Assembly: GCA_021202895.1 (NCBI GenBank)
Contig: JAJQCE010000005.1
Location: forward strand, 1-64,000
DNA: 64,000 nt
From: Ruminococcus sp.
GTDB lineage: Bacteria > Bacillota > Clostridia > Oscillospirales > Ruminococcaceae
Direction: 5' to 3'
A program made the position numbers and the translations under genes. Below, one piece after another: positions 15,321 to 24,826 of this stretch. The first letter of the stretch is position 1, and each line of letters begins with the position of its first letter. The notes below the pieces were generated by a model. It had not been told where the DNA came from. It did no database searches and saw nothing but the letters and a program-made list of their open reading frames with translations.

Positions 15321-17930
15321 TTGATTTCTCAGATTGATGAAAGCAGGCTTTCTCCGGGCATGAAGCAATATATGGAGGTCAAAAGGCAGTATCCTAAGCA
15401 CATATTGCTCTACCGTATCGGCGATTTTTACGAGATGTTTTTTGACGACGCTCAGATTGTATCGAGAGAGCTTCAGCTTGTGCTTACGGGAAAGGACTGC
15501 GGGCTTGATGAGAGAGCACCTATGTGCGGTATTCCTCATCATGCGGCGGAGGTTTATATAAAGAAGCTTGTTGACAAAAACTACATGGTAGCTGTATGTG
15601 AGCAGACGGAGGACCCGTCAAAGGCTAAAGGGCTTGTTAAGCGTGAGGTAGTGAGGGTGCTTACGCCTGGCACGATAACGGACGGCAATTTACTTGACGA
15701 GGGTTCTAACAATTATATATGCTCCTTTTACGCAAGAGCGGACGAGTGTGCGCTTTGCTTTGCCGATGTTTCAACAGGCGAAGCAAGGCTTTACAGCTTT
15801 GCGGGAAAGGATATGAGCGACCGTGCGATAAGCGAGCTTTCGAGGTATATGCCGTCGGAGCTTTTGATTAACGAGGGATTTTTGACGCTTAAGCAGGTTA
15901 ATTCCTTTGTCAGGTCAACGCTTAAAACAACGGTTCAGCTTATGGACGAAGCGGATTTCCTGCCTGAGGTTCACGCTGATGAGACGGCGAAGCAGTTTTC
16001 CGCCGAGTCGATTGAGGATTTAGGAGTAAACGCTCTTTCGGTTGACGCATATGCGCTTTGCGGACTTTTTGGATATATTCATCAGACGCAGCTTGCGCTG
16101 GTGAACAGATTTACATCGCTTATTAAGGATGACGGCGAGTCTATGATGACGATAGGCTTTACCGCAAGGAGGAATTTAGAGCTTACCGAAACGTTAAGAG
16201 GCAAAGAGAAAAAGGGCTCGCTTTTGTGGGTGCTTGACAAGACGAAAACCTCTATGGGCAGGCGGCTTTTGAAAAAATATCTTGAACAGCCGCTGACAAA
16301 TCCATCTGCGATTATAGACAGGCTTGACGCAGTTGAAGCGTTGACTAATAATCCGGTGACGCTTGGTGAGATTACAGCTCAGCTTTCATCAGTTTATGAT
16401 TTAGAGCGACTTATGACAAGGGTTATGTATAAAACGGCAGGACCTAGAGATTTAAAATCGCTTTCTCTTACGGCACTTAAGCTGCCTGAGCTGAAGCGTC
16501 TGATGGAGGACGTTCCTTGCAGACTTATACAGCAGCTAAACCGCAAAATGTCAACGCTTGAGCCTATATCTAATCTGGTGGAAAATTCACTGGTTGACGA
16601 TCCGCCTGCGCTTTTAAAGGATGGCGGAGTTATACGTGACGGATACAACGAAGAGCTTGACGGGCTGAGAAATATAATTTCAGGCGGCAAGGATATAATT
16701 GAAGATATTGAAAAGCGTGAGCGTGAAAAGACGGGGATAAAGACGCTCAAGGTCGGCTATAACCGTGTGTTTGGCTACTATATTGAGGTGACGCGTTCAA
16801 ACCTTGGTTTAGTTCCTGACAGATACATAAAAAAGCAGACGCTGAAAAACTGCGAGAGATATATCACTGAGGAGCTTAAAGTGGCGGAGAACACGATTCT
16901 TGGCGCAAGTGAAAAGGTGGTTAATCTTGAGGCAGACATATTTAACGAGATAAGAAACGCTGTATCGGCATGGCTAGAGCTTGTACAGGCTACGGCGCAG
17001 TCTGTGGCGGCACTTGACGTGCTTTGCTCATTTGCGTCAATTTCTGTAGCGAACGGCTATAGCAAGCCTGAAATTGCAATTGATGGGATAATAGATATAA
17101 GGAACGGACGCCACCCAGTTGTGGAGCTTATGCAGACGGAGGAGGTATTTGTTCCGAACGACACATATCTTGACCTTACCGACAACCGCATGATAATAAT
17201 CACAGGACCTAATATGTCGGGAAAGAGCACCTATATGCGGCAGACTGCACTGATTACGCTGATGGCTCAGATAGGCTGCTTTGTGCCTGCCGATTATGCT
17301 AAAATTTCAGTTGTGGATCAGATTTTTACGAGGATAGGAGCGTCAGACGATCTGACGTCGGGGCAGTCTACCTTTATGGTGGAGATGAGTGAGGTTGCGG
17401 ATATAGTTAAGCACGCCACAAGACAGAGCCTTGTCATTCTCGACGAGGTGGGAAGAGGAACTTCTACCTATGACGGAATAAGTATTGCGCGTTCAGTGTG
17501 CGAATACATATGCTCGTCAAAGGGCTTAGGCTGCAAGACGTTGTTTGCTACACACTATCATGAGCTTATAGACCTTGAGGGACAGATCAGAGGAGTTAAG
17601 AACTATTCTATTGCAGTTAAACGCAAGGGAAGCGACATAAGGTTTTTAAGAAAGATAGTTGAGGGCGGCGCAGACGACAGCTTTGGAATAGAGGTTGCGA
17701 AGCTTGCAGGGCTGCCTAACAGGATAATAGTCAGGGCAAAGGAGCTTCTCACGGAGATGGAGAAAGAGAGCTGCCGTGACAAAGCTGCGGTTAAGGCGGC
17801 TTCGGATCAGATTTCCTTTTCGGCGATAAATGATGCTGTTATAAAGGACAAGCTTAGAGAAACAAACGTTGATGAAATGGACGATACGGAGCTTAGGGAA
17901 TTTGTTGAGGATCTGATGAAATATCTTTAA
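15321..17930 (+). CDS. mutS: DNA mismatch repair protein MutS
   Basis: Mismatch sensor ATPase that recruits MutL. The 869-residue protein has the mismatch-reading Phe-x-Glu in GDFYEMFFD (about 34-42), the connector, lever and clamp regions, Walker A GPNMSGKSTYMRQ (about 629-641), and LDEVGRGTSTYDG with the Walker B and D-loop (about 707-719), then FATHYHEL. A TTG start at 15321 is used, with GGAG at 15305-15308; no upstream ATG fits better. Standard length; followed by mutL 20 bases downstream. Confidence 0.95.
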   Translation: MISQIDESRLSPGMKQYMEVKRQYPKHILLYRIGDFYEMFFDDAQIVSRELQLVLTGKDCGLDERAPMCGIPHHAAEVYIKKLVDKNYMVAVCEQTEDPSKAKGLVKREVVRVLTPGTITDGNLLDEGSNNYICSFYARADECALCFADVSTGEARLYSFAGKDMSDRAISELSRYMPSELLINEGFLTLKQVNSFVRSTLKTTVQLMDEADFLPEVHADETAKQFSAESIEDLGVNALSVDAYALCGLFGYIHQTQLALVNRFTSLIKDDGESMMTIGFTARRNLELTETLRGKEKKGSLLWVLDKTKTSMGRRLLKKYLEQPLTNPSAIIDRLDAVEALTNNPVTLGEITAQLSSVYDLERLMTRVMYKTAGPRDLKSLSLTALKLPELKRLMEDVPCRLIQQLNRKMSTLEPISNLVENSLVDDPPALLKDGGVIRDGYNEELDGLRNIISGGKDIIEDIEKREREKTGIKTLKVGYNRVFGYYIEVTRSNLGLVPDRYIKKQTLKNCERYITEELKVAENTILGASEKVVNLEADIFNEIRNAVSAWLELVQATAQSVAALDVLCSFASISVANGYSKPEIAIDGIIDIRNGRHPVVELMQTEEVFVPNDTYLDLTDNRMIIITGPNMSGKSTYMRQTALITLMAQIGCFVPADYAKISVVDQIFTRIGASDDLTSGQSTFMVEMSEVADIVKHATRQSLVILDEVGRGTSTYDGISIARSVCEYICSSKGLGCKTLFATHYHELIDLEGQIRGVKNYSIAVKRKGSDIRFLRKIVEGGADDSFGIEVAKLAGLPNRIIVRAKELLTEMEKESCRDKAAVKAASDQISFSAINDAVIKDKLRETNVDEMDDTELREFVEDLMKYL

Positions 17931-17950
17931 TTCGTAAGGTGGTGACAAAC

Positions 17951-20203
17951 ATGGCTGCTATAAATGTGCTTGACAAGTCGGTGTACGAGCTTATTGCGGC
18001 AGGAGAGGTTATAGAAAGCCCTGCTTCGGTTATAAAGGAGCTTATTGAAAACTCAATTGACGCTAAGGCTTCAGCTATAACTGTTGAAATAAAAAACGGC
18101 GGAAAAACGCTTATGCGAGTTGCTGACAATGGAAGCGGAATAGAGCGTGACTATGTTCCCACTGCATTTTTGCGCCATGCTACAAGCAAGGTGTCGCAAA
18201 AAAGAGATTTGGACAATATACAGACGCTCGGATTCAGAGGAGAGGCTCTGGCATCTGTCTGCGCTGTTTCGAGGGTTGAGGTGTTTACAAAGACACACGG
18301 GGATGAGCTTGGCACAAGGTATGAAATAGCGGCGGGAGAGGAGAAAAGTCTTGAGGCGGTAGGCTGTCCTGACGGGACTAGCGTTATTGTAAGGGATTTG
18401 TTTTACAATGTTCCTGCACGGCTTAAATTTTTGAAAAGCGATTCGAGCGAAAGCAGCCGCATACAGGAAATGATGAACAGGCTTGCGGTTTCTCACCCTG
18501 AAATAAGTATAAAGCTTATAAGGGACAACAAGCAGGTGTTTGTGACGGCAGGCGATGGAAAGCTTTATTCGGCTGCATATTCAGTCTTGGGCAGAGATTT
18601 TGCAAATTCGCTTATACCTGTTGAGTACTATTTTGAAAACGGGCATATTGACGGATATATTTCAAAGCCCTTGACATCAAGACCTAACAGAAAGAATCAG
18701 CTTTTCTTTGTAAATGGGCGCTATGTTCGTTCGCAGATATGCTCCCGCGCGCTTGAGGAGGCTTACCACAACAGCATTATGACAGGGAGATTTCCTCAGT
18801 GCGTTATAAATATTGCTATTTCTCCGAAGATGATGGACGTCAATGTTCACCCTGCAAAAACAGAGATACGTTTCAGTGACAATCAATATATTTATGATGC
18901 TTTATATTTTGCGGTGAAGCAGGCACTTGAAAAAAAGGACGCTCCTACAGAGCTTAGGCTTGAGCCTGTCAGGCATTTTACTGATGAGGAGCTTTATCAA
19001 AAGCCGATTGAACCAAAGGCGGAGCAGATGGCTTTTAACACCTCGGTTTTGCAGCCTGTTAAAAGGGAAGAGGATAAAAGCGAGGATTTGTTTTTGAAAT
19101 CTCTCGAGCCTGACGCTAGCGATCAGAAAAAAGCGCCCTGGGATGGTGTGCTTCAGCCTTTTATAAGCATGGATGACGATGTTGAGGACGACAGCGTTGC
19201 CGGAAGATACAGAACCGCTCAAAGGAAAGCTAAAGAGGCGCAGAAAATTGAGGATCATGAAATTTTAGAGGCGATTTATAGAAGAAAGAATAATGAAAAA
19301 GCCTTGAAAGAAAAGGAAGCTGCTCAAAAGGAATCGGAAAATTTTGAAGCAGATTCAGATAAATCTAAGGAAAAATCCTTTATGGAATTTTGCGATCTAT
19401 ATGAGGAGGCTCGCAAGAGGATTTTTGAGGAAGGTATGCCGATCGAGGGAGAAATGTCTGTGCCCGCCGAGTCTATTCAGGACGATGAAGCTTCAGACGA
19501 TGAGGAATATTTTGAAGGCGAAAATGAAAATCCTGATTACGGCGATGTGTCACAGTTACGTTATATAAAGGAAGAGGATTTTGAGAAAAGAGCGGACTTG
19601 CCTATAGTCGCAGAATCGGAGCTTGAAGATGAGGCTTCTGTGCCGATTGTGGTAGGAGAGCTTTTCAAGACGTATATCGTGGCGCAGTGCGGCGATGATA
19701 TGATACTTGTTGACAAGCACGCTGCACATGAGCGATATATATTTGAACAGATAAAGAATGACAGCAGGAATTTATCATCACAGCTGCTACTTGAGCCGAT
19801 AATGGTTATGCTTTCGTATGATGAGTACGATGCGATAGCCGCAAATCTTGACAAGGCGGAAAAGCTTGGCTTTATCATTGAGCCTGATGTAGCGCCTAAT
19901 ATTGCGGTTTTGGGATTGCCGATGCTTTTAAAGGATGAAAATCCTACGGATATTTTAACTGAAATTTCACAAAAGCTTGCGATGAATGAGCGTGACCCTG
20001 CGCCGGAGCTTTACGATGATTTATACCACACTATGGCGTGCAAGGCGGCGATCAAGGCGCACGATGATTCTGATCCGTTGGAGCTTCAGAAGCTGGTCGA
20101 GTCGGTGTACAAGGAGGACATAAGATACTGTCCTCACGGCAGACCTGTTAAGATTGTTATGCCGAAAAGGGAGATTGAAAAGCAGTTCAAGCGGATAGTT
20201 TAA
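17951..20203 (+). CDS. mutL: DNA mismatch repair endonuclease MutL
   Basis: GHKL ATPase that couples mismatch recognition by MutS to strand incision. I choose the ATG at 17951 because AAGGTGGTG lies at the right distance; GTG codons at 17939 and 17942 belong to that site. The 750-residue protein shows ENSIDA, DNGSGI and GFRGEALASV in the N-terminal ATPase, a long charged linker (about 330-560, rich in Asp, Glu and Lys), and a C-terminal nuclease site: DKHAAHERYIFE, ACKAAIKA and CPHGRP. These mark it as an endonuclease-type MutL, as expected in a species without MutH. The linker makes it longer than many homologues. Confidence 0.95.
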   Translation: MAAINVLDKSVYELIAAGEVIESPASVIKELIENSIDAKASAITVEIKNGGKTLMRVADNGSGIERDYVPTAFLRHATSKVSQKRDLDNIQTLGFRGEALASVCAVSRVEVFTKTHGDELGTRYEIAAGEEKSLEAVGCPDGTSVIVRDLFYNVPARLKFLKSDSSESSRIQEMMNRLAVSHPEISIKLIRDNKQVFVTAGDGKLYSAAYSVLGRDFANSLIPVEYYFENGHIDGYISKPLTSRPNRKNQLFFVNGRYVRSQICSRALEEAYHNSIMTGRFPQCVINIAISPKMMDVNVHPAKTEIRFSDNQYIYDALYFAVKQALEKKDAPTELRLEPVRHFTDEELYQKPIEPKAEQMAFNTSVLQPVKREEDKSEDLFLKSLEPDASDQKKAPWDGVLQPFISMDDDVEDDSVAGRYRTAQRKAKEAQKIEDHEILEAIYRRKNNEKALKEKEAAQKESENFEADSDKSKEKSFMEFCDLYEEARKRIFEEGMPIEGEMSVPAESIQDDEASDDEEYFEGENENPDYGDVSQLRYIKEEDFEKRADLPIVAESELEDEASVPIVVGELFKTYIVAQCGDDMILVDKHAAHERYIFEQIKNDSRNLSSQLLLEPIMVMLSYDEYDAIAANLDKAEKLGFIIEPDVAPNIAVLGLPMLLKDENPTDILTEISQKLAMNERDPAPELYDDLYHTMACKAAIKAHDDSDPLELQKLVESVYKEDIRYCPHGRPVKIVMPKREIEKQFKRIV

Positions 20204-20215
20204 GGAGGAAAGTCT

Positions 20216-21184
20216 GTGAGTGAGCTGAAAAAAATACCGCTTCTTGTTGTGTGCGGTCCTACGGCTTCAGGAAAAAGCTCACTTGCGGTGGAGCTGGCTA
20301 AGCTCTATAACGGCGAGGTGATTTCAGCCGATTCTATGCAGATTTACAGTGAGTTTTCGGTGATTACCGCAAGGACGACTGAAGCGCAGATGCAGGGTGT
20401 GCCGCATTGGCTCATGGGATTTCTTTCACCGTCTGAGAGCTTTTCTGTGGCTGAATACGCAGTGCTAGCAAGAGAGAAAATCGCAGATATTTATTCAAGA
20501 GGTAGGCTGCCTATAATGTGCGGAGGAACGGGGCTTTATATAAGCTCTGTAGTCAACAATGTGCTTTTTGACGATAACGGTGCGGACGTGAAACGGCGGC
20601 GTGAGCTTGAGGAGTATGCGAGGCTTAACGGCAGGCACGCTTTGTGGGAAAGGCTGAATACGCTCGATCCTGAATCGGCTGAGAATATTCACGAGAACAA
20701 TGTTGTCAGAGTGGTCAGAGCGATTGAGGTTTGTGAGCGCATGGGTATGCCGTTTTCACAGGTCAAAAAGCTTAATATGCGTGAGGAATCTCCGTATGAG
20801 AGCCTTATTCTGAAAATTGATTTTCGTGACAGGGACGAGCTTTACAGGAGAATTGATGAAAGAGTAGATGAAATGCTTGAAAATGGCATGGTGGAAGAGG
20901 CACAGAGGATTTTTGAGAGCGAATATTCCGCCACGGCTTGTCAGGCGATAGGGTACAAGGAGCTTATTCCGTACTTAAAGGGCGAGGCTGAGCTTGACGA
21001 ATGTGTCGAAATTATTAAGAAAGAAACCAGGCACTACGCAAAAAGACAGCTCACATGGTTTCGCAGAATGGAAAATGCTGTGACAATATATGCAGAAAAT
21101 GAAAATGATAAAAAAATTTTTTTTGAAAATGTTCAAAAAGCTATAGCCAAATCGAAAATTTTATGCTATAATAGAAAGGAATGA
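20216..21184 (+). CDS. miaA: tRNA dimethylallyltransferase
   Basis: Transfers a dimethylallyl group to A37 of tRNA, making the substrate for MiaB encoded earlier in the operon. The 322 residues show the P-loop GPTASGKSSLAVELAK (about 14-29), SADSMQIY, and CGGTGLYISSVV; the C-terminal LTWFRR motif is present. The start is GTG at 20216 after AAGGAGGAAAG, 12 bases past mutL. The C terminus is extended by a Lys/Asn-rich tail that overlaps a probable hfq promoter. Confidence 0.94.
   Translation: MSELKKIPLLVVCGPTASGKSSLAVELAKLYNGEVISADSMQIYSEFSVITARTTEAQMQGVPHWLMGFLSPSESFSVAEYAVLAREKIADIYSRGRLPIMCGGTGLYISSVVNNVLFDDNGADVKRRRELEEYARLNGRHALWERLNTLDPESAENIHENNVVRVVRAIEVCERMGMPFSQVKKLNMREESPYESLILKIDFRDRDELYRRIDERVDEMLENGMVEEAQRIFESEYSATACQAIGYKELIPYLKGEAELDECVEIIKKETRHYAKRQLTWFRRMENAVTIYAENENDKKIFFENVQKAIAKSKILCYNRKE
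21144..21172 (+). promoter_or_regulatory. Possible hfq promoter inside the end of miaA
   Basis: An extended -10 (TGCTATAAT, with TATAAT at 21167-21172) lies within the last codons of miaA. The -35 is weak (TAGCCA). Confidence 0.4.
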
Positions 21185-21202
21185 GGACGAGTGATGTCCT
21201 CA
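21182..21202 (+). other. Hairpin between miaA and hfq
   Basis: TGAGGAC (21182-21188) pairs with GTCCTCA (21196-21202), beginning at the miaA stop codon. There is no T-run, so it is more likely an mRNA processing or stability element in the hfq leader than a terminator. Confidence 0.45.
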
Positions 21203-21246
21203 AATTGGAAAAAACAACAAAATGTAAAAAACAGGAGTGCTAAAAA

Positions 21247-21486
21247 ATGAACAAAAGTTTAAATTTGCAGGACGTATTTCTTAATCAGGCTAGAAAGGAA
21301 AAGATTCTAGTGACAATGATACTGGTGAACGGATACCAATTCAAGGGAATAATAAAAGGATTTGACAATTATGTTGTTATCATAGAATGTGACGGAAAGC
21401 AGAATGTGGTGTATAAGCACGCAATTTCAACATTTATTCCGTTACATCCGATAAGCATTTTTGATGCGGCAGCTGAGGAAATATAA
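21247..21486 (+). CDS. hfq: RNA chaperone Hfq
   Basis: Sm-like hexameric RNA-binding protein. The 79 residues contain the Sm1 strand pattern ([20 protein letters not shown]) and the Sm2 motif [10 protein letters not shown]. The short C terminus is typical of Firmicutes. A good site (CAGGAG) precedes the ATG. Location after miaA is the classical order. Confidence 0.96.
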   Translation: MNKSLNLQDVFLNQARKEKILVTMILVNGYQFKGIIKGFDNYVVIIECDGKQNVVYKHAISTFIPLHPISIFDAAAEEI

Positions 21487-21520
21487 TTGACAAAGGAATG
21501 GAAAGGAAAGAGCTTAGGCT

Positions 21521-22813
21521 ATGAAATCCAGTCTTTTTAACAAGATTACAACATCTGTACTTTCCTTGTTTATTGTATTGCTTGTTTTTGCGATGATCGG
21601 CAGTCAGCTTTACAGCTATGTGACCGATAGCCATGACACGCAGGATGCGGTTTTATGCACTATTGACGATTATATAAGCTTTGAGGGAGTTATAATTCGT
21701 GATGAAACGGTTGTAAGCTATGATGTCGGTGAAAATGTCATAAGCTACACCTATTCGGACGGCTCTAAGGTTTCTGAAGGCGATACTATTGCGCAGATTT
21801 ATTCATCGCAGGAGGCGGCGATTGCGCAGCAGCGGATAGAGCAGATTAACGATGAGATTGAGTGTCTTGAACGTGCGCAGAGTCCAGGAACTACAGATTA
21901 TGTACAGCCAGAATCGATAAGCAGCAAAATAGACGATTATTACAGGCAGGTTATATCGGCTGTGAATGAGGGCGACTATAAGACGGTCACAGATACAAAG
22001 GACAATATGCTGCTTGTTATGAACATATACAATATCATATCGGGAATTTCAAGCGACTACAATGATAAGATTTCCCAGCTTAGTGCGGAAGCTTTGCAGC
22101 TTGGATCACAGTATCCTAGCGCTGTGGGTTCTGTTACGGCAGAAGCTGTAGGATATTTTGTTTCCTACTGTGACGGATACGAGCAGACGCTTGACAAGGA
22201 GTCGGCACTTACACTTTCGCAGTCTGATGTTGAGGATATAATAGCCTCTCAGGACGAAAAGGCGGAGTCGGTTTCCAGCACTGCGATAGGCAAAATGTTT
22301 GAAAGCTACAGCTGCTACATTGTCGGAGTTGTTGACACAGATTCAAGAATAGCGGAGGATGCTTCACTTGAGCTTTCGGTAGCACTGTCGGACACTGTAT
22401 ATGATGTTGATGTAGTAAGTGTAAGCAGTGGCGATGAAGAGGGCAAATCGGTAGTGGTTATGTCCTGCGAAACGCTTGACGAAGCGCTTGTAGCACAGCG
22501 CGTGCAATCGATGCAGCTTATCTTTGGAGAGTACACGGGACTTAAGGTGCCGAGAAGTGCTATAAGATTTCAAGGAGAGCAAAAGGGCGTTTATGTGATT
22601 TTAGGCGAGGATATTACCTTTAAGAAGATAGACGTTATTTATGAAGGAGATTCTGACGAGGGAGAGGATTTTGTGCTTTCTGACAACACGTCAGATGAAA
22701 GCTATCTTTTACTTTATGATCAGATATTACTTGAGGTGGTGAGCGAGGACGATGTGCAGTCAGGCAGCAAATCCGATGATGAGTCAGGTTTGTCAGAATC
22801 TGGAGAGGATTAG
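21521..22813 (+). CDS. HlyD-like membrane-anchored adaptor protein
   Basis: This 430-residue protein has one N-terminal membrane segment (about 9-32) and a barrel-sandwich-like motif: FEGVIIRDETVV then SYTYSDGSKVSEGDTIAQIY, as in HlyD/membrane-fusion proteins. A helical part with coiled-coil character follows (about 95-235), then a beta-rich C-terminal region and an acidic tail of Asp, Glu and Ser. No transporter partner is nearby. Instead it opens the yggS-sepF-ylmH-divIVA division block and its end overlaps yggS, so a role in envelope or division is an inference from position. Confidence 0.7.
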   Translation: MKSSLFNKITTSVLSLFIVLLVFAMIGSQLYSYVTDSHDTQDAVLCTIDDYISFEGVIIRDETVVSYDVGENVISYTYSDGSKVSEGDTIAQIYSSQEAAIAQQRIEQINDEIECLERAQSPGTTDYVQPESISSKIDDYYRQVISAVNEGDYKTVTDTKDNMLLVMNIYNIISGISSDYNDKISQLSAEALQLGSQYPSAVGSVTAEAVGYFVSYCDGYEQTLDKESALTLSQSDVEDIIASQDEKAESVSSTAIGKMFESYSCYIVGVVDTDSRIAEDASLELSVALSDTVYDVDVVSVSSGDEEGKSVVVMSCETLDEALVAQRVQSMQLIFGEYTGLKVPRSAIRFQGEQKGVYVILGEDITFKKIDVIYEGDSDEGEDFVLSDNTSDESYLLLYDQILLEVVSEDDVQSGSKSDDESGLSESGED

Positions 22814-23474
22814 GTACAACGTTGAAAATGCGAGGACAAAGTACCGAAGCGTCAATGAAAAAATTGACATTATGGCTGTGACGAAAACGGTGGACACCGA
22901 GAAAATTAATTTTGCTGTGGAAAGTGGGATAACGCTTTTAGGAGAAAACCGAGTGCAGGAGTTTTTGTCGAAAAAGGACGAGTATCTCCTGGAGGCACAG
23001 GTGCATTTTATCGGGCATCTTCAGACCAATAAGGTAAAGTACATAATTAACGAGGTGACGATGATTCAGTCGGTTGACAGCGTAAGACTTATCTCGGAAA
23101 TTAATAGGCAGGCTGAAAAAAACGGCAGGATCATGGATATACTGCTTGAGGTCAACATAGGCTTAGAGCAGAGCAAAAGCGGTGTGTCGGCTCAAAAGCT
23201 TAAGGAGCTTGCGCTTCAGGCGGCGGAGTATAAAAATGTTCACGTCAGAGGGCTTATGGCGATACCTCCCATAGGAGCGGACGAGTCGCTGTATGCTGAG
23301 ATGAACGAGCTGTATCACAAGCTTGATGAATCAAATATTGACGGAATAGATATGGATATTTTATCAATGGGAATGTCAGGAGATTATGAGCTTGCAATAA
23401 AGCACGGCTCTAATCTTGTGAGAATAGGAACAGGGCTTTTCGGAGCCAGAAACTATAATATTACGGAGGGGTAA
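22776..23474 (+). CDS. YggS/YlmE-family pyridoxal phosphate homeostasis protein
   Basis: PLP-binding TIM-barrel protein thought to manage free PLP. The product has MAVTKTVDTEKINFAVESG with the Schiff-base Lys, GENRVQEFL, HFIGHLQTNKVKYI and the phosphate-binding SMGMSGDYELAIKHGSNLVR-type end. The start is not certain: tandem ATGs at 22776 and 22779 lie inside the end of the HlyD-like gene, and upstream in-frame codons lack a site. Translation is probably coupled. Length from 22776 is 232 residues, normal for the family. Confidence 0.9.
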   Translation: MMSQVCQNLERIRYNVENARTKYRSVNEKIDIMAVTKTVDTEKINFAVESGITLLGENRVQEFLSKKDEYLLEAQVHFIGHLQTNKVKYIINEVTMIQSVDSVRLISEINRQAEKNGRIMDILLEVNIGLEQSKSGVSAQKLKELALQAAEYKNVHVRGLMAIPPIGADESLYAEMNELYHKLDESNIDGIDMDILSMGMSGDYELAIKHGSNLVRIGTGLFGARNYNITEG

Positions 23475-23479
23475 TAGAT

Positions 23480-24031
23480 ATGGGCGTTATGAACGGGTTT
23501 AAGAGTTTGTTTTTTGGCGAGGAGGAAATTGAGGCGGAGGAATACGCACAGTATCGTCCTCAGCAACAGCCGACGCAGGCGGCAGTTCCAAGAGCGGAAT
23601 TTGCTGCAGCAGAGCAGCCTGTTCAGAAAACAACGGAAAAATCTCAGACTCGCAGACAATCGCAGCAGAGTACGAAAACAAATTCGTACAGTACGCTTAA
23701 TTCAGGTGCAGAAAGAGGGAGTGGAGTGCATATGGATACGATGGATCAGTCTTCCTTTGATTTGGTTTTGGCAAGACCAAACGGCTTCAAGGAGGTTGAA
23801 AAAATAGGCACTGACGTCAACGAGGGAAAGACTGTAGTGCTTAATCTGGAGCTTGTAAAGCAGGAGGATTCGACTAGGATTCTGGACTTTCTGTGGGGAG
23901 TTGCGTTTGCAAACAACGATGAAATAAAGATGCTTGCGCAAAAAACCTATGCGATAATTCCGCAGAAGGTGCATTATTTCTCAAATGTTGATCTTGCGAC
24001 AGAGCTTGAAAATAACGGATATAATTTCTGA
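23480..24031 (+). CDS. sepF: Cell division protein SepF
   Basis: SepF polymerises and tethers FtsZ to the membrane. The 183 residues include a short N-terminal amphipathic helix (MGVMNGFKSLFFGE), a Gln/Ala-rich linker (about 25-75), and the conserved C-terminal domain (about 90-183: LVLARPNGFKEVEKIGTDVN, RILDFLWGVAFA). It lies 6 bases past yggS and its stop overlaps the ATG of ylmH. Confidence 0.94.
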   Translation: MGVMNGFKSLFFGEEEIEAEEYAQYRPQQQPTQAAVPRAEFAAAEQPVQKTTEKSQTRRQSQQSTKTNSYSTLNSGAERGSGVHMDTMDQSSFDLVLARPNGFKEVEKIGTDVNEGKTVVLNLELVKQEDSTRILDFLWGVAFANNDEIKMLAQKTYAIIPQKVHYFSNVDLATELENNGYNF

Positions 24032-24813
24032 TGAAAAGCAAGCGGCTTGCTTTTATGGGAAGCTTGTCTTATGATGAAAAAATATTCGTTTCAATGATTT
24101 ACGACAGAATCATTGCGGCGCAGGAGAATTTTAAATCGGGATACACCTTTTTTCTCGGAGAAGAAAAGCTTAGGCTTGCCGAACAGACTGCTGCGGCTAT
24201 GAGCTTTGAGAGCTTTATGCTTTACGGCGGATATGATGAGGCTCAGCGGGTTATCATGGGAATATTTCCGAGTGGGGACAAGCCTGACAAGGCTGATTTT
24301 CCGATAAAGGCTCTTAAGCTTAGCTTTCGCAAGGGCGGCGGATTGACGCACAGAGATTTTTTAGGTGCTATTTTATCGCTTGGGATTGAAAGAGATACTA
24401 TCGGCGATATAAATGTCGGCGATGACTGTGCATATGTCTTTGCTCATGAAACGGCGGCTTGTCAGATTTTGCTTGAGCTTAATCGTGTGGGAAGAGAAAG
24501 CGTTTCGGTAAGCGAGGATTTTGCCCTTGAACAGATGCCTGGACGCAGGTTTGAAAGCATAAGCGGCACGCTTTCTTCGTTTAGAATTGACAGTGTGGTT
24601 TCACTTGCTTTAAAATGCTCGCGTAAGAAAGCGCAGGAGCTTGTTGAAGCCGGGCTTGTTTCGATTAACGGCAGAGTGGTTTGCAAAGTCAGTGCCAAAG
24701 TAAACGAATCGGACAGCTTTTCTGTGCGAGGGCACGGGAAATTTATACTTGACGAAATAGGAAAAACGACGAAAAAGGAAAGAACCTTTATAGGGTTGAA
24801 AAAATTCATATAG
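24031..24813 (+). CDS. ylmH: YlmH-like S4-domain RNA-binding protein
   Basis: This 260-residue protein has an N-terminal region typical of YlmH (FLGEEKLRLAEQTAA), a middle domain with LGAILSLGIERDTIGDI, and an S4 RNA-binding domain at about 185-245 (KCSRKKAQELVEAGLVSING). The Bacillus YlmH has been linked to ribosome-associated quality control. The ATG overlaps the sepF stop. Confidence 0.9.
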   Translation: MKSKRLAFMGSLSYDEKIFVSMIYDRIIAAQENFKSGYTFFLGEEKLRLAEQTAAAMSFESFMLYGGYDEAQRVIMGIFPSGDKPDKADFPIKALKLSFRKGGGLTHRDFLGAILSLGIERDTIGDINVGDDCAYVFAHETAACQILLELNRVGRESVSVSEDFALEQMPGRRFESISGTLSSFRIDSVVSLALKCSRKKAQELVEAGLVSINGRVVCKVSAKVNESDSFSVRGHGKFILDEIGKTTKKERTFIGLKKFI

Positions 24814-24826
24814 GAGGCATTTTATT

